Positions 42,294 to 50,697 of a stretch of 64,000 nucleotides of DNA are shown piece by piece; the first letter of the stretch is position 1; each line of letters begins with the position of its first letter. This DNA comes from Tardiphaga sp. P9-11 (GTDB lineage: Bacteria > Pseudomonadota > Alphaproteobacteria > Rhizobiales > Xanthobacteraceae). The stretch lies in contig NZ_NPKQ01000008.1 of NCBI RefSeq assembly GCF_008329525.1, positions 62,001 to 126,000 on the forward strand. The letters run 5' to 3'. Position numbers and translations under genes: made by a program. Below the pieces are notes generated by a model. That model had not been told where the DNA came from. It was given only the letters and a program-made list of their open reading frames with translations, and ran no database searches.

Positions 42294-42479
42294 TCAACTG
42301 GTGAGGCATCCATTCGTTGTCGCCTGATCGTCTGCCTCGTATTGCTCAAGGCGATCGGCTTCCTGGCGGTATGCGTGCGATGCTTCGACAAGTCGCGTGA
42401 CGGTGACGGCATCCAGAATAGTCTTTGCCAACCGTTCGGCCCGGATCGCTTGTTCCCTGAGATACTGAACCTTGGTCAA
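42294..42479 (-). CDS. Small helical protein, 61 aa
   Basis: TTG start at 42479 with GAGGG six bases upstream. MTKVQYLREQAIRAERLAKTI, then DAVTVTRLVEASHAYRQEADRLEQ, is an amphipathic helical protein similar in pattern to small hypothetical proteins often seen in Bradyrhizobium relatives (YLR.QA.RAERLA...D......L...S..Y...AD.LE). The function is unknown. It lies on the opposite strand to the acyltransferase gene downstream and seems the best supported gene in this decayed region. Confidence 0.55.
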   Translation of the reverse strand: MTKVQYLREQAIRAERLAKTILDAVTVTRLVEASHAYRQEADRLEQYEADDQATTNGCLTS

Positions 42480-42749
42480 CTGCTGCCCTCACACTTGCCG
42501 ATACAAGTTGAGTCAATTTTGATCGTTCCCAGCCTCTTCCCAGATGCTTAACGGATCGTAAGCGGCGCTGGAGTCACAGTGAAGATGTCCTGGGTTAAGG
42601 AACATGCGGCGGCATCAACCCTAACGCTTCCGCGCCAACGGGCATTCAGGTTAAGTCCGAACATTTCGCCTGAGGTGGTAGGCATGTAAATCGCCTTCAC
42701 CCTCGTTATTCGCGCCGATGCTATCCCCGGTTCAAACGGGGAGATCGCA

Positions 42750-44039
42750 ATGTCGGAGAATGCAGGAATCGCCCAACCGCTGGAGAAATTTCCGGCGTTC
42801 GACGGCTTTCGGGGAATCGGCGTGGTAGTCGTGGTGTTCACCCATTGCCCGCAGGTGCTGGACAGCAGCGTCTACAACACGATCTGGTATGTCAACCAGC
42901 TGTCACGCGTGGGTTATATCGCGCTCGACATCTTCTTCGTGATCTCAGGCTTCTTCATTACACGTTTGCTGTTGCGCGAGCGAGCCAAGACCGGTCGCAT
43001 TTCCTTCAAGAACTTCTATATGCGCCGGGCGCTGCGCATCTTCCCGGTCTATTATCTCACGGTCTTCGCTTGCTACTTCATCTTCAAACTAGGTCCCGCG
43101 GAAACGTTGAGCCTTCTGACCTACACGTTCAATTTCTATCACCCGCTGCATGCGGTGCCGAACCCGCTGGAACACACCTGGTCACTGTCGGTGGAGGAGC
43201 AGTTCTATTTCTTCTGGCCGATGCTGATCCTCATCGCGTCGCCGGGCCGGCTCAACGTCGTGACCGGGCGGGTGATCCCGCTGCTGGCGGTGGCGAGCGG
43301 TTTGTTGATGGCGCTGCTGTTCATCAATCACGATCCGCGAGAGGCAGGCGACCTCGTCTATATGTCGCTGTTTACCCGCATGCTGTCGCTGTCGCTCGGC
43401 GGCTGGCTGGCAGTGCGCGAAGTCGAGAACCGACCGCTGCGCGGCTGGCGCTGTGCAGCGCTCGTGCTCGCAGCGGTGGTGATCCTTGTGATTGATCGCA
43501 AGGGCCGCGACCTCGGCATCATTACCTCGCAACCAATCTACTGGACCCTTGCGCTGATCGCCTATTCGATGGTGAGCGTCTCCTGCGTCGCGACGCTGGT
43601 GTTCGATCGCGGCATTATCAAGCGTGTGATGACGGCGATCCTGTCGCTGCCCCTGTTCCGTGGGCTCGGCGATCTCTCTTACGCGATGTATGTGTTCCAT
43701 CTGCCGGTGTTGTTCTATCTCGGCCTCAACGATGCTGCGACCCATGGCGCCAAGGTCCCGATCCTCCAGGTCGCGCTCGCTTTCGGCATTACGCTTGGTC
43801 TGTCGATCCTGTCCTACTATCTGCTCGAGAGCCCGATGGCGAAGCTGAAGCAGAATTTCAGCGGACCCAAGCCGGCGGAGCCGGCCAGCACAAAGCGAGC
43901 AAGCGTCACCCAGGACGGCCCGCTCTCCGGGTTTGCGCGCGGGGCGCTTCTTCTTCGAGAGGATCGCGCCAAACCGCTCGACGAGCTCCCGCAGCAGACG
44001 GCGATCTGGCCAGGCGTTCGTCGCAGTCAGGCGAAATAA
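42750..44039 (+). CDS. Acyltransferase family 3 membrane protein (OafA/YrhL-like)
   Basis: 429-residue integral membrane acyltransferase with about ten hydrophobic segments. It has the start FPAFDGFRGIGVVVVVFTHC, with the key His in VFTHC, IALDIFFVISGFFITRLLL, FYMRRALRIFPVYYLT and TWSLSVEEQFYFFWP, all hallmarks of the OafA/NodX O-acetyltransferase family. It moves acyl groups from the cytoplasm to sugars at the periplasmic side. A fragment of a related copy lies 1.4 kb upstream (41281-41460). The C-terminal 70 residues are hydrophilic and Pro/Arg-rich. The substrate may be a surface polysaccharide or lipid A, but context does not decide. Confidence 0.9.
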   Translation: MSENAGIAQPLEKFPAFDGFRGIGVVVVVFTHCPQVLDSSVYNTIWYVNQLSRVGYIALDIFFVISGFFITRLLLRERAKTGRISFKNFYMRRALRIFPVYYLTVFACYFIFKLGPAETLSLLTYTFNFYHPLHAVPNPLEHTWSLSVEEQFYFFWPMLILIASPGRLNVVTGRVIPLLAVASGLLMALLFINHDPREAGDLVYMSLFTRMLSLSLGGWLAVREVENRPLRGWRCAALVLAAVVILVIDRKGRDLGIITSQPIYWTLALIAYSMVSVSCVATLVFDRGIIKRVMTAILSLPLFRGLGDLSYAMYVFHLPVLFYLGLNDAATHGAKVPILQVALAFGITLGLSILSYYLLESPMAKLKQNFSGPKPAEPASTKRASVTQDGPLSGFARGALLLREDRAKPLDELPQQTAIWPGVRRSQAK

Positions 44040-44262
44040 TGTCGACTGCGGCGAACACCGGGCGCCTCAATTGCGATCGAGGGCGAAGCCGTCGTGATCA
44101 GCCTCAGTGACGTGCGCGTGATGATGGGTGTCGTCGATCGGGAAAAACGAAACAGGTTGCCGAGGCCTTATAGCGACGGGCAAGACTTGACGAAGCCTCA
44201 TAGCTGCGTCTCATTGGCCGACGGCACGGCGATAGTCCGTGCCTGCCTGGAGGTCTCGCCCG

Positions 44263-44913
44263 ATGATCACGCTCTACCATTGCGCCCGCGCGCGTTCGTT
44301 CCGCCCGCTGTGGGCGCTCGAGGAGCTTGGACTACCCTATGAGCTGAAGATGCTGCCCTTTCCGCCGCGCGTCTTTGCGAAGGAGTATCTTGGCATCAAT
44401 CCGCTCGGCACCATTCCGCTGATGCTCGATGGCGAGACGCGGATGACGGAATCAGCGGCGATCGCACAATATCTCGTCACTAAGTATGGCCCGACGCCGC
44501 TGGCCGTCGGCGTCGACGAGCCGGCTTTCGGTGCGTTCCTGAACTGGCTGCATTTCGGCGAGGCAACCTTGACCTTTCCGCAGACGCTGGTGCTGCGCTA
44601 TTCGGAGCTGGAGCCGGAGGAGCGCCGCAATCCACAGGTGGTGGCGGATTATTCGAAGTGGTTTCTCGGCCGGCTGCGCATCATCGAGACCATCACAGCC
44701 GCCACTGAACACATCTGCGCCGGCCGCTTTACGGCCGCCGACATTTCGGTTGGCTATGCGCTTCTGCTCGCAGAACGCCTCGGGCTAGCATCGCAATTCG
44801 GCCCGGCGGTGACAGCCTATTGGGCTCGATTGCAGCAGCGCGATGGATACAAGCGCGCGGTGGATTCCGAAAACCGCGCTGGAGACGAGCAGGGTTCGGC
44901 GCGCCGTGCATGA
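44263..44913 (+). CDS. Glutathione S-transferase family protein
   Basis: 216 residues with an N-terminal thioredoxin-like domain (MITLYHCARARSFRPLWALEELGLPYELKML, ...GINPLGTIPLMLDGETRMTESAAIAQYL, including the cis-Pro and ES motif that bind glutathione) and a helical C-terminal domain (FTAADISVGYALLLAERLGL, with the conserved N-capping Thr-Ala-Ala-Asp). The ATG at 44263 follows GGAGGT at eight bases. The gene lies 43 bases upstream of an enoyl-CoA hydratase gene in the same direction. Physiological substrate unknown. Confidence 0.92.
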   Translation: MITLYHCARARSFRPLWALEELGLPYELKMLPFPPRVFAKEYLGINPLGTIPLMLDGETRMTESAAIAQYLVTKYGPTPLAVGVDEPAFGAFLNWLHFGEATLTFPQTLVLRYSELEPEERRNPQVVADYSKWFLGRLRIIETITAATEHICAGRFTAADISVGYALLLAERLGLASQFGPAVTAYWARLQQRDGYKRAVDSENRAGDEQGSARRA

Positions 44914-44955
44914 GCCGCTATACCGCAGCATCCGATCAACAGAGTGAGCAGACCG

Positions 44956-45735
44956 ATGGCCAATGACAGCGTAATTCTGGACAAGAAGGGCGCCGCGCTC
45001 TGGATCACCATCAACCGGCCGGAGAAGCGCAATGCCATGAATGCCGATGTCATCGCCGGCATCGCCAACGGCTATCACAAGGCTCATGCGGACGCGGAGG
45101 TCCGTGTCATCGTGCTGACCGGCGCGGGCGAGAAGGCGTTCTGCGCCGGCGCTGATCTGGCGAATGCGGGTGCGGCTTTCTCGATGGATTTCTCCAAGCC
45201 CAATGGTGATCTCGCCGACCTCATGCGGCTGTCCCAAAACGCCACCAAGCCCGCGATCGCGCGCGTCAATGGCGTTTGCATGGCTGGCGGTATGGGCCTG
45301 CTGTGCATGACCGACATGGCGGTGGCTGCCGACAATGTGATCTTCGGCCTGCCCGAGGTGAAGGTCGGCGTGTTTCCGATGCAGGTGCTGGCGCTGCTGC
45401 AATCAATCGCGCCGCGGCGGCTGGTCAACGAATGGTGCATCACGGGCGAGCCGTTCGACGCGCAGGCCGCGCTTGGTGCGGGCCTGCTCAATCACGTTGT
45501 GCCGTCGGCCGAGCTCGACGGCAAGATCGACTGGTTGATCTCGCGCATTACCGATAAGTCGCCGACCGCGATCCGCCGCGGCAAATACGCCATGCGCGCC
45601 ATCGCCGCGATGTCGTTCGACGAGAGCATCGCTTACACCGAAAGCCAGATCGCGATCCTGTCGATGACTGAGGATGCGAAAGAAGGCCTCAAGGCATTCG
45701 GCGAGAAGCGCAAGCCGGTATGGCCAGGCAAATAG
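44956..45735 (+). CDS. Enoyl-CoA hydratase/isomerase family protein
   Basis: 259-residue crotonase-fold protein. Oxyanion-hole segments are VIVLTGAGEKAFCAGADL and GVCMAGGMGLLCMTDMAVAADNVIFGLPEVKVGVFPMQ. The Glu of PEVKVGVFP is near the catalytic position, but the second Glu of the hydratase pair is not clear, so hydratase or isomerase activity is open. The ATG at 44956 is preferred to a GTG twelve bases upstream because it starts the family sequence. Probably co-transcribed with the GST gene. It is a different branch from the hydratase at 57.7 kb. Confidence 0.9.
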   Translation: MANDSVILDKKGAALWITINRPEKRNAMNADVIAGIANGYHKAHADAEVRVIVLTGAGEKAFCAGADLANAGAAFSMDFSKPNGDLADLMRLSQNATKPAIARVNGVCMAGGMGLLCMTDMAVAADNVIFGLPEVKVGVFPMQVLALLQSIAPRRLVNEWCITGEPFDAQAALGAGLLNHVVPSAELDGKIDWLISRITDKSPTAIRRGKYAMRAIAAMSFDESIAYTESQIAILSMTEDAKEGLKAFGEKRKPVWPGK

Positions 45736-45836
45736 ACCGCTCTCGGTGGCGCGCCACGCCGGACTATCGAGCCGGCGCGCGGGCGCATCGGCAGCCTTAA
45801 AGTGGAATTAACAGTGTCGCCGTACCCTCGTAGCCC

Positions 45837-47282
45837 GTGAGCGACCAGGTCATCAGCAGCCCAGCCAAACGGTTCCCGGTGCGGGCAACGATGCCCTTGC
45901 TGGTGAGCGCATGCGTCTATGGCCTGTTGTTGGCACTCGGTCCGCGGCTGCTGAACGATCCGGACAGCTATTCTCATATCGCAATCGGTCGCTGGATTCT
46001 GGCGAACGGCGTCATTCCGTCGACTGACGCGTTCTCCTTTTCCATGCATGGCGGTCACTGGCTTGCGTTCGAATGGCTCTCCGAGGTCATTTACGGGGCG
46101 GTCTATGAGATGGCCGGCTGGCAAGGTGTGGTCGCGCTCGCTGCCGCTGCCATCGCGCTTTCCGTCGGCATTTTGACCCGGTTCCTGCTGCGCGAACTCG
46201 CGCCGAAGCCGGTCTTGATCACCGTCGCGGCCGTGGTCGCGCTGCTGGCTCCCCATCTCCTGGCGCGGCCGCATGTCCTGGCACTGCCGGTTATGATGAT
46301 GTGGGCGACCGCGCTCGTCCGCGCGATGGATACGCGCACGGGACCGCCTTACTGGGCGCTGCCGCTGCTGGTTCTTTGGGCCAATCTCCACGGCAGCGTG
46401 ATCCTGGCATTGGGGTTGATCGGACCTGCAATCCTTGAAGTCCTCATACGAAACAAGCTTCGCGAGCAGCCTCGCGAGCTGCTCCACTGGCTGGTCTTCG
46501 CGGTCCTCGCTGTTGTCGCATCCTGCCTGACGCCTTACGGGCCCGGCACGATGTTGATGCCGCTGACGACTCTGGGTCTTGGCGATGCGCTCAACTGGAT
46601 CGGCGAATGGCGGCCACAGGATTTCAGCCGCATCGGGATCTTTGAGATCCTCCTTCTGGCGGGAATCTTTGCGCTGTCGCGCGGCGTGACGCTTCCCGTG
46701 GTGCGGGCTCTGGTCGTAATCGGCCTGCTGCATTTTGCCCTGGCGCAGGTGCGCAATGTCGACTTGCTGGCCATGCTGGCGCCGCTCTATCTGGCCGCGC
46801 CGATCGGGCGGCAGTTCCGAGCACGGGCCGAGCAGGGTGAGACCGGCTCAGTTCGGAGCCTGTATATCGCGGTCGTCGGCGTCATGATTCTTCTGACCGC
46901 AATCGCGTCAGTGCGCGATGTCAGTCCCGCCGCGCGAAATACGCCGCAGGCAGCGGTGGCCGGCGCCGGTCTGACTGCGGCCAACCGCGTGCTCAACGAT
47001 TATTCGTTCGGCGGCTATCTGATCTTCGCGGGAATTCCCACTTTCATCGATGGTCGCGGCGAACTCTATGGCGGCAGATTTCTTCATCGCTACAATAGCG
47101 GCCTTTCGCTCGCGGATCTGAATGATTTTCTGAAGCTGCTCGACGACTATAAAATCGACGCCACGCTGCTCGAGCCGGAAACCCCGGCAGTGGCACTGCT
47201 CGATCGGCTACCGGACTGGAAGCGCGTCTATAGCGACGATGTCGCTGTGGTGCACAAGCGTCAGAATACGGCAGTCAAGTAG
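45837..47282 (+). CDS. Multi-spanning membrane protein, GT-C glycosyltransferase-like
   Basis: 481 residues with about ten hydrophobic segments and a GTG start. The first loop has NDPDSYSHIAIGRWILANGVIPSTDAFSFS followed by HWLAFEWLSEVIYGAVYE, which resembles the first periplasmic loop of GT-C glycosyltransferases, with an acidic pair (DPD) in the place of the catalytic DxD/ExD. The C-terminal 100 residues are soluble (FGGYLIFAGIPTFIDGRGELYGG...LDDYKIDATLLEP). This type is usually annotated only as hypothetical. It ends almost touching the convergent methyltransferase gene (two bases between stops). Confidence 0.75.
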   Translation: MSDQVISSPAKRFPVRATMPLLVSACVYGLLLALGPRLLNDPDSYSHIAIGRWILANGVIPSTDAFSFSMHGGHWLAFEWLSEVIYGAVYEMAGWQGVVALAAAAIALSVGILTRFLLRELAPKPVLITVAAVVALLAPHLLARPHVLALPVMMMWATALVRAMDTRTGPPYWALPLLVLWANLHGSVILALGLIGPAILEVLIRNKLREQPRELLHWLVFAVLAVVASCLTPYGPGTMLMPLTTLGLGDALNWIGEWRPQDFSRIGIFEILLLAGIFALSRGVTLPVVRALVVIGLLHFALAQVRNVDLLAMLAPLYLAAPIGRQFRARAEQGETGSVRSLYIAVVGVMILLTAIASVRDVSPAARNTPQAAVAGAGLTAANRVLNDYSFGGYLIFAGIPTFIDGRGELYGGRFLHRYNSGLSLADLNDFLKLLDDYKIDATLLEPETPAVALLDRLPDWKRVYSDDVAVVHKRQNTAVK

Positions 47283-47283
47283 C

Positions 47284-47967
47284 TCAGGCAGTACCGAACG
47301 CGGCGTATTGCGCGCCGAGCGGCAGGCCGCTCAAGGCGCTTTCGACGCGCCGCGCAGATCTGGCTTCCCAGGGCAACAGCAGAAAATGACGCGAAGCGAT
47401 GTCGCGGAGGCCGGCGCCTGCCATGATCTTTTGCGTCTTGCCCGCGCCAAGCAATACCGCGTCGCGATCGAACTCGCAGCGTGCAACGGCAATACGGGTC
47501 AGCGGATTGAACGGGTTGTGCTCGATGACGCAAACCACGCCGCCCGGTCGCACCACGCGGCGCATCTCGCCCATGAAACCCGCCCATTCGGCGGGCGGGA
47601 CGTGATGCATCACGCAGATCGTGGTGACCAGATCGAAGCTGGCATCGGCGAACGGAAAATGGATGCCGTCGAAAACCCGGTAATCGACGCCGGGGTTGTC
47701 GGCCTGCGCCTGCGCGATGCTGGCGGAGGACACGTCGATGCCGCTGAGCTGGCTGACCATGCCGCATAGCAGCGGGTGGAAGCTGCCGACGCCGCAGCCG
47801 GCGTCGAGCATGTCGGGCATCCCCGACTTCAACCGCGCTGCGATCAGGTCGCGCAGCAGGTCAGCCTTGGCGCGCATGAAGAAGCTGTGCGGCAGGCCGG
47901 AGAAGTCGATCGAGGATTGAACGACGTCGCGATAATTGCTGCGGTAGCTGTCAAAAAGCTGGCTCAT
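47284..47967 (-). CDS. Class I SAM-dependent methyltransferase
   Basis: 227-residue methyltransferase with motif I LDAGCGVGSFHPLL, then SGIDVSSASIAQAQA, the DLVTTICVMHHVPPAEW segment and VVRPGGVVCVIEHNPFNPLTR. This is a Methyltransf_11-type fold acting on small molecules or sugars. It starts 14 bases after the end of the GtrB-like gene (reading leftwards), so it belongs to the same unit. A sugar- or lipid-methylating role in the glycosylation set is inferred. The ATG at 47967 starts the family sequence; upstream in-frame codons overlap the GT2 gene. Confidence 0.88.
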   Translation of the reverse strand: MSQLFDSYRSNYRDVVQSSIDFSGLPHSFFMRAKADLLRDLIAARLKSGMPDMLDAGCGVGSFHPLLCGMVSQLSGIDVSSASIAQAQADNPGVDYRVFDGIHFPFADASFDLVTTICVMHHVPPAEWAGFMGEMRRVVRPGGVVCVIEHNPFNPLTRIAVARCEFDRDAVLLGAGKTQKIMAGAGLRDIASRHFLLLPWEARSARRVESALSGLPLGAQYAAFGTA

Positions 47968-47981
47968 GACGATCCGCCCAG

Positions 47982-48974
47982 TCAGGCACTGCGTGAAGTG
48001 CGGTAAGATGCTTCGTTCTGATCGCGCTCGAAACCGACCCGGTTCTGCACCACGTAAAGCGGACGATTCTTCGATTCCGCATGGATGCGTCCGACATAGA
48101 GACCGACAATACCGGTCATCAGCATGTTCAACCCGCAGAGCAGCGATACAATGACGATGATCGACGACCAGCCGGCGACCAGATGCGGGTCGTTGGTCAC
48201 CCACAGCAGCAGCACCCAGGCGCCGTACAGCAGGGCCATGCCCGACACTGTGAGACCGCACCAGATCGCCAGCCGCAGCGGCGCATCGGAAAAGCCGAGC
48301 GCGGCCGACATAGCGAGTCGGGCCATTTTGAAAAGCGGATACTTGGTTTCGCCGGCGGCGCGTTCGAGGCGATGGAAGCTCACTTCCGCCTGGCGGAAAC
48401 CGAGCCATGCGATCATGCCGCGCACGAAGCGATCACGCTCGGGCATCTGGCGGAGGGCGTCGAGCACCTTGCGATCGATCAGGCGGAAGTCGCCGACATC
48501 TGCCGGAATGCGCACCGAGGTGAGGCGGCCGAGCACCCGATAGAAAAGATGTGCGGTGGCGCGCTTGAATACGCTTTCGCCGGCGCGCGACAGGCGGCGC
48601 GCATAGACCACGTCATTGCCTTCACGCCACTTGGCGATCAGTTGTTCGACGATTTCGGGCGGGTCCTGCAGATCCGCGTCCATAACGACGATGGCGTCGC
48701 CCTGCGCGGCATCCATGCCGGCTGTGATGGCCACCTGATGGCCGAAATTGCGCGACAGGCCGATATAACGGAACCGCGGCTCGTCCTTGGCCAACGCCTG
48801 CAGTACGACGGGGCTGGAGTCGCTGCTGCCGTCGTCCACGAAAATGGCCTCTGCGGGGCCGCCGAGGCGGTCAAGCAGCAGTCCGAGCCGACGGATCAGC
48901 ACGGGCAGCACGGCCTCCTCATTATAGACCGGCACGACGATGCTGTAGGTGATCCGCCCGCCATCAATTGCCAT
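47982..48974 (-). CDS. GtrB/DPM-like family 2 glycosyltransferase
   Basis: 330-residue membrane-bound GT2 that makes an undecaprenyl- or polyprenyl-phosphate sugar. The N-terminal GT-A domain has YSIVVPVYNEEAVLPVLI, AIFVDDGSSDSSP, LSRNFGHQVAITAGMDAAQGDAIVVMDADLQDPPE (the DAD metal site and QDPPE motif are diagnostic) and VVYARR.R.GES.FKR. Two C-terminal membrane segments (LAIWCGLTVSGMALLYGAWVLLLW and IIVIVSLLCGLNMLMTGIVGLYVGR) match GtrB/YfdH/ArnC-type enzymes. The lipid-linked sugar probably serves the GT-C-like protein encoded just upstream in the same direction. Confidence 0.93.
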   Translation of the reverse strand: MAIDGGRITYSIVVPVYNEEAVLPVLIRRLGLLLDRLGGPAEAIFVDDGSSDSSPVVLQALAKDEPRFRYIGLSRNFGHQVAITAGMDAAQGDAIVVMDADLQDPPEIVEQLIAKWREGNDVVYARRLSRAGESVFKRATAHLFYRVLGRLTSVRIPADVGDFRLIDRKVLDALRQMPERDRFVRGMIAWLGFRQAEVSFHRLERAAGETKYPLFKMARLAMSAALGFSDAPLRLAIWCGLTVSGMALLYGAWVLLLWVTNDPHLVAGWSSIIVIVSLLCGLNMLMTGIVGLYVGRIHAESKNRPLYVVQNRVGFERDQNEASYRTSRSA

Positions 48975-49128
48975 TTTGGAGGTTCCGCCCTGCTGAATGG
49001 CGGGATACTAAGCGCTGATGGTTAAGGCGGCCTTGCAAGGAGCCTTGGATTCAGGCGTCTTGACCCGCCTTTGCGCGGTCCCCCGGGGCGCGTCCGGGCG
49101 CGAACCATGCCGCGTGGCGGTCCCTCGG

Positions 49129-50697
49129 CTATGGCTGCCTGTCAATCTTGTACAGGACAAATCGTGCTGACCTGTGCACCTCTTGCAGTCTGTCGGGCAG
49201 AGGGTTCGCCGAAGCGGGGCCGAGCACGTAGAGATAGTCGAAATCGTGGTGCCAGGTCTGAATGAACGGAGGAATGGCCGCTGTGCTGTTACCGCCCGCG
49301 ATTGCGCTGAGCAAACGCATCGGCACGGGGCCGCCATACGGAATGGCAAGACGCTGTATGTCGGCACGGGGTCGAATTGGCTGTTTGCCGATCTCGGTGA
49401 ACAGATTGGGGACGAAAGCATTCGCGTAATGCACGGCCAGGGTCGAAGCATAGGCCATCGGATATTGGGTGAGGTCGTTGAACGGTGGGTCTTCGCCATC
49501 GCCGCTCGTTCCTGTGAGCACCCGCGATCCGCGGTCAATCCGATCAAACGACGCAATCAGAGCTGCATAGTCCGCACGGTAAGAAAGCCAGACTGTAAAC
49601 ACGGTCGCAAGATTGGGGAGGATGATGCCGCTGACCACCAGTAGCGCTGCAATCGCCCATCGTCGGCTTGGCAGTGACAGCGAGCAGAACGCCGCAACGA
49701 TCACTGCCGCGCCGGGGATAATGCGGAGGTCGGCAAATGACGTCCCGAGGAGCTTCGACGGAATGACCAAATAGAGCAGCGCGAAACCGGCGGCGAGCCA
49801 GATGCCGACCGGTTCGATCGTCAGGACGTCGCGCTTGAACGCCAGATACAACGACACCAGCAGGACAAGAACGCATGCGGCGGACACCGTCAGATTATAG
49901 CCGTTCATAATCCGAAACAGCCAGATAGGCTTGTACTGAAACAGCCACTCCGTGCCCTCACTGCCAACAGAGCCGGCGGTGGCGCGCATCACCACCAGCA
50001 GAAGAGCGACCGGCGCTGCAAGAAGCATCAGGCGCCGTGCGGTGACGTGATACGGCGCTTTCCGCTGGTGAGCGCGCCACAACTCATAGATTCCGATCGC
50101 TGCGCCGTAGATGCCCAGCGAAAAGAAATGCACCGCAAACAGCGCGGAGACGAAGATGGCGTTGACGACGAAGCGCGTTAGCAACGAACGCTCGATAACC
50201 ATCAGATAGGCCGCGATGCCCCAGAGCGAGACGCCGAGACCGAATTCAAAATTCAGGAAACCCCAGCTGAAGGGCAGGCAATAGAGGAACAGAAGCGCGG
50301 CGAAGCCGCCCATCTGGGTGCGACCCTTCACAACTCGCTCAAGCGCCAGCGCGCCGCAGATAATCAACAATTGGCTGCAGAGCAGAAACAGACGGGTCGC
50401 CTTCTCGACACCTACCCACCGTGCCACCTGTGGGATGAGCAAATCCATCCCGAGATTGGGATAGAGCGCCCAATGCACTGCGTAATAGGGGTTAGCGCCG
50501 GGCTTCCCGTTCTCAGCCAGAAGATACATGCGGGCGAGGTGATTGGGATAATCGACCATCGCCGGAATCGGCGTCAGTACTGTGGGAAGAAGCGAGGCTG
50601 TTGCCAGCAATGCAAAAACGACGATCGCTGCAGTCCGATATGGATCCGCTTGCGTCCAGGTAGAGATGGCCTTCGATTTCTGCGTGATGGTGCTCAC
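49129..50697 (-). CDS. GT-C-like membrane protein, 522 aa
   Basis: About ten or more hydrophobic segments with a first loop TPIPAMVDYPNHLARMYLLAENGK, where the acidic and aromatic MVDYPNHLAR pattern fits the catalytic region of GT-C glycosyltransferases using lipid-linked donors. The C-terminal 150 residues (SRVLTGTSGDGEDPPFNDLTQYPM..., FDYLYVLGP) are soluble and probably periplasmic. The start is a GTG at 50697 overlapping the galE stop codon (GTGA), so it is translationally coupled to galE. With galE and the GtrB-like gene it suggests a module that transfers a galactose-type sugar to a surface acceptor. Confidence 0.78.
   Translation of the reverse strand: MSTITQKSKAISTWTQADPYRTAAIVVFALLATASLLPTVLTPIPAMVDYPNHLARMYLLAENGKPGANPYYAVHWALYPNLGMDLLIPQVARWVGVEKATRLFLLCSQLLIICGALALERVVKGRTQMGGFAALLFLYCLPFSWGFLNFEFGLGVSLWGIAAYLMVIERSLLTRFVVNAIFVSALFAVHFFSLGIYGAAIGIYELWRAHQRKAPYHVTARRLMLLAAPVALLLVVMRATAGSVGSEGTEWLFQYKPIWLFRIMNGYNLTVSAACVLVLLVSLYLAFKRDVLTIEPVGIWLAAGFALLYLVIPSKLLGTSFADLRIIPGAAVIVAAFCSLSLPSRRWAIAALLVVSGIILPNLATVFTVWLSYRADYAALIASFDRIDRGSRVLTGTSGDGEDPPFNDLTQYPMAYASTLAVHYANAFVPNLFTEIGKQPIRPRADIQRLAIPYGGPVPMRLLSAIAGGNSTAAIPPFIQTWHHDFDYLYVLGPASANPLPDRLQEVHRSARFVLYKIDRQP

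Larger units (their letters stand above)
40300..42749. other. Decayed, gene-poor region
   Basis: About 2.4 kb with low coding density. It contains a hairpin, a fragment of an acyltransferase gene, and three possible very small genes listed separately. The parts at 40300-40485 and 41653-42293 hold nothing I can support: open frames there are short, overlapping and lack family features. Base composition is more AT-rich around 40900-41160. The pattern suggests decay of duplicated or transferred DNA. No transposase, integrase or tRNA gene is visible. Confidence 0.55.

Noticed and set aside
42724-42742. tRNA T-arm-like sequence CCCCGGTTCAAACGGGG just upstream of the acyltransferase gene
   Set aside because: No anticodon arm, D-arm or acceptor stem can be built around it, so it is not a tRNA gene or a clear attachment site.
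40300-42749. Search for an insertion sequence or integrase explaining the decayed region
   Set aside because: No transposase-like protein, terminal inverted repeats or target duplications could be found by eye.
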